Part shown: positions 61,885-64,000 of the stretch, piece after piece
Position numbering within the stretch: position 1 is the first letter of the stretch
Layout: each line of letters begins with the position of its first letter
NCBI GenBank assembly: GCA_964404895.1
Contig: CAYOLV010000002.1
Coordinates: 1-64,000, forward strand
DNA: 64,000 nt
Direction: 5' to 3'
Source of the DNA: JBGSUZ01 sp964404895
Lineage (GTDB): Bacteria > Bacillota > Clostridia > Peptostreptococcales > Acidaminobacteraceae
Notes under the pieces: generated by a model
The model's input: only the letters and a program-made list of their open reading frames with translations
The model's database searches: none
Told to the model about the DNA's origin: nothing
Position numbers and translations under genes: made by a program

Positions 61885-63081
61885 TTGAGCAATCATTTGA
61901 ACAAAATCGGAATAGACACACTGGCAATTCACGGTAATGGTCATAAGAAAAATGCTTCAAATGCCTTAAATTCGCCAATTTTTATGACTTCTACCTTTTG
62001 TTTCGACAACACGGATCACGTGGCAGACGTCATGTCCTTTAAAAGCGATGACTATGTCTATACAAGGGGTAATAATCCCACTTTAAGAGAATTTGAAACT
62101 CGCATGGCTGAGTTAGAACAAGGGGCAGGAGCAGTCGCATTTGCCTCTGGTATGGCTGCCATCAGTTCTGTATTGCTTTCTTTATTAGCCCCAGGGGATT
62201 TGGTCGTGGCTCATCGTACCCTTTACGGATCAGCCCACAGCTTTATCGAGAAGCTTCTCACAAAGTATAAAGTGGATTACGCTTTTGTTGATCTTACGGA
62301 TCTTAAAAACTTGGAACCCTATCAAGGCAATCCTAATTTAAAAGTGATTTACTTTGAAACCCCAGCTAATCCTACATTAGACATTATAGATATAGAAGGG
62401 GTCGTCACTTTTGCGAAGACCAATCTTTGCAAGACTGTAATCGATAATACCTTTGCATCGCCTTACTTCCAACGACCTCTGACTCAAGGGGTAGACGTGG
62501 TAGTTCACAGTGCGACCAAATATATATGTGGTCATGGAGATGTCATTGCAGGGGTCGCCATCGCAAAAGACTTTGATTATGTTCAGTCATTGAAGTTTGA
62601 GTATATGTGTGAGCTAGGCGGTGCCATGAGCCCATTCAATGCTTGGCTTTTACTGAGAGGTCTTAAGACTCTAGGCATTCGTATGAGACAACACGAAGCT
62701 AACGCCATAAAGGTTGCAGCATTCTTAGAGGCTCACCCTAAAGTCACAAAAGTCTATTACCCTGGACTGCCAAGCTTTAAAGGGCACGAACTGGCGAAAA
62801 AACAAATGTCAGGTTTTGGTGCCGTCATTGCCTTTGAAGTCAAAGGGGATCTTGAAACGGCTAAAAAAGTAGTCAATGGTGTTGAAATGTTAAAGTTAGC
62901 TGTCTCACTTGGAGATTGTGAAACTTTGATCGAAATGCCTGCTGCCATGACACATTTGGGTTATGACCGTGAAGCGTTGGCAAGCTTTGGTCTTTCAGAA
63001 GAAATGATCCGCCTATCCATTGGTATTGAAAACGTGGAAGATATCATTGCAGATTTAGAACGTGGACTCAATCAAATTTAG
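61885..63081 (+). CDS. Cys/Met-metabolism PLP enzyme, methionine gamma-lyase-like
   Basis: A 398-residue PLP enzyme of the cystathionine gamma-lyase family. YTRGNNPTLREFE is the substrate-loop motif, and Lys212 in HSATKYICGHGD binds PLP. Length and register match methionine gamma-lyase exactly, but the residue aligned with its hallmark Cys116 is Ser (TLYGSAHSF). It may be a methionine or cystathionine gamma-lyase or an acyl-homoserine sulfhydrylase using methanethiol from MTA salvage. Start TTG 61885 has AAGGAAGTGAG upstream; the reading from 61864 starts inside the aldolase. Confidence 0.8.
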   Translation: MSNHLNKIGIDTLAIHGNGHKKNASNALNSPIFMTSTFCFDNTDHVADVMSFKSDDYVYTRGNNPTLREFETRMAELEQGAGAVAFASGMAAISSVLLSLLAPGDLVVAHRTLYGSAHSFIEKLLTKYKVDYAFVDLTDLKNLEPYQGNPNLKVIYFETPANPTLDIIDIEGVVTFAKTNLCKTVIDNTFASPYFQRPLTQGVDVVVHSATKYICGHGDVIAGVAIAKDFDYVQSLKFEYMCELGGAMSPFNAWLLLRGLKTLGIRMRQHEANAIKVAAFLEAHPKVTKVYYPGLPSFKGHELAKKQMSGFGAVIAFEVKGDLETAKKVVNGVEMLKLAVSLGDCETLIEMPAAMTHLGYDREALASFGLSEEMIRLSIGIENVEDIIADLERGLNQI

Positions 63082-63109
63082 TTCAATTAATAAAGTTAGT
63101 TAATCTATC

Positions 63110-63152
63110 AAACAGAGGTGTGCCGTTTATGGTTCATACCTCTGTTTTTTTT
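63110..63152 (+). terminator. Rho-independent terminator
   Basis: AAACAGAGGT (63110-63119) pairs with ACCTCTGTTT (63138-63147), followed by more Ts. It ends the mtnA operon. Confidence 0.85.
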
Positions 63153-63230
63153 CTGCCTAGTTTGTTGTATGCTTGTTGTAAAAGGGTAAAATTAGCCATA
63201 TAGCTATGACGTCTTAACGAAGGAGATTTT

Positions 63231-64000
63231 ATGCTGAGAGATGATGAAAGTTTATTTGAAGTTTTTATTGAGGATCTTTACGAACAGCTTTCATATTTAG
63301 ACAACTGTTTTTTAGAAATCGAGAGAGCCAGTGCTCGGCCTGAAAACTTTGACAATTTATTTCGCGCTTGTCACAGCTTAAAAGGCCTGTTCTTTACAAT
63401 GGAGTATCAAGAGCTAGGTACATTTTTGCATCGCTTAGAGACCGTTATACAGGCTTGTGGGAAAATTCACAATCAGCTAGACCCTAGCTTTGTGGAAATG
63501 ATGATCGATTTTCGAGAAGCGCTTGAAATTTACATCTCCAGTTTAAAAAAGGATCGCAGTCAATTATTCGACTTGAAAAACTACAACACACGTATGGATC
63601 TCCTTGAAGAAAAACTGGCAAGCTGCATCAATGAAAGTAAAGTTGAGACAGTTCCGCCACGTCAGATTCTTTATAACTCCCTTAAAAAGTCAGAACTCAC
63701 TTATTTGCAAATGATCGACAGCGAGGCGAAAGCTATTGACCCACAAATCATGAAAGACGCTTTTGAAACCTGTTCTAAAGATGCTGCGCCATTGCAATCT
63801 GAACAGTTGACCATGCTGTTTAAAACAGCGACAGATTTTCTCACTTACTATGAAGCTCAAGGGAAGGTTTTGGATCATCTGGCAGAAGGACTCATTATGG
63901 AGACTTTTGACTGGGCCATGCAGCTTATCGATTTGACCAAACCACTAAGCAAAGAAGACGAAAGACACTTCTTGGTCCATTTAGATATGATGCAGGCTCA
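63231..64000 (+). CDS. CheA-like protein, Hpt domain (3' end beyond window)
   Basis: An open frame of 256 codons reaches the window end. Residues 1-105 form a histidine phosphotransfer domain: LFRACHSLKGLFFTM places the phosphorylatable His48. The following helical part (about 125-256) could be the CheY-binding or dimer region. The start ATG 63231 has AAGGAG seven bases upstream. A full chemotaxis kinase is likely but unproven without the remainder, because the kinase domain is not in the window. Confidence 0.75.
   Translation, partial: MLRDDESLFEVFIEDLYEQLSYLDNCFLEIERASARPENFDNLFRACHSLKGLFFTMEYQELGTFLHRLETVIQACGKIHNQLDPSFVEMMIDFREALEIYISSLKKDRSQLFDLKNYNTRMDLLEEKLASCINESKVETVPPRQILYNSLKKSELTYLQMIDSEAKAIDPQIMKDAFETCSKDAAPLQSEQLTMLFKTATDFLTYYEAQGKVLDHLAEGLIMETFDWAMQLIDLTKPLSKEDERHFLVHLDMMQA

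Overview
The window reads as a chromosomal segment of a low-G+C Gram-positive anaerobe of the class Clostridia. Supporting signs are AGGAGG-type ribosome-binding sites in front of nearly every gene, TTG and GTG starts, dense same-strand operons, rho-independent terminators, a selenocysteine tRNA, a 1,431-residue protein related to the 2-hydroxyacyl-CoA dehydratase activators, and c-di-GMP and chemotaxis signalling genes. The genus cannot be fixed from sequence alone; a Fusibacter- or Acidaminobacter-like organism is a guess.

Region 1 (1-7.4 kb) is AT-rich accessory DNA, all on the + strand: an alpha/beta hydrolase, a CHAP amidase, an IS3-family remnant, a PhnP-like metallo-hydrolase, an acyltransferase, a HAD protein, a broken Dabb gene, a cupin, a probable metallopeptidase fragment, a GNAT, a small conserved protein and a RibD/DHFR-like reductase. 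Five copies of a roughly 22-bp motif (core TAACTCCGAACTTACGCC) lie between these genes, mostly just after stop codons; the first copy has a matching inverted arm 90 bp downstream. This looks like a cassette-type array with attC-like boundary repeats and is the most unusual feature here.

Region 2 (7.6-21.4 kb) is a long + strand run of small metabolic and acyl-transfer genes. It includes GNAT acetyltransferases (eight proteins in the window including region 1), hydrolases, a HAD, an RmlD-like reductase, a DppA peptidase, an atypical carbamoyltransferase, UppP, a second PhnP-like protein and a TtcA-like thiolase. It ends at a bidirectional terminator.

Region 3 (21.4-50.3 kb) is core genome. 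It holds pepP-prs, selC (tRNA-Sec), plsY, the giant activase-related protein, an AlaX-type editing enzyme, an apparently solitary adenine methyltransferase beside an unrecognised gene, an ECF S-component, a methionine aminopeptidase, comEC-holA, an ABC exporter, a complete zinc-uptake operon (znuA-znuC-znuB-zur) with a candidate Zur box, a MATE exporter, an HD-GYP protein, ung and tRNA-Leu.

Region 4 (50.5-64 kb) is signalling and salvage: a periplasmic-sensor histidine kinase, two small membrane proteins, a chemoreceptor with a strongly basic N-terminal tail, a GGDEF-EAL protein, a four-gene methylthioadenosine salvage operon (mtnA, mtnP, class II aldolase, PLP-dependent thiol enzyme) that matches the DHAP shunt, and the start of a CheA-like gene cut by the window end.
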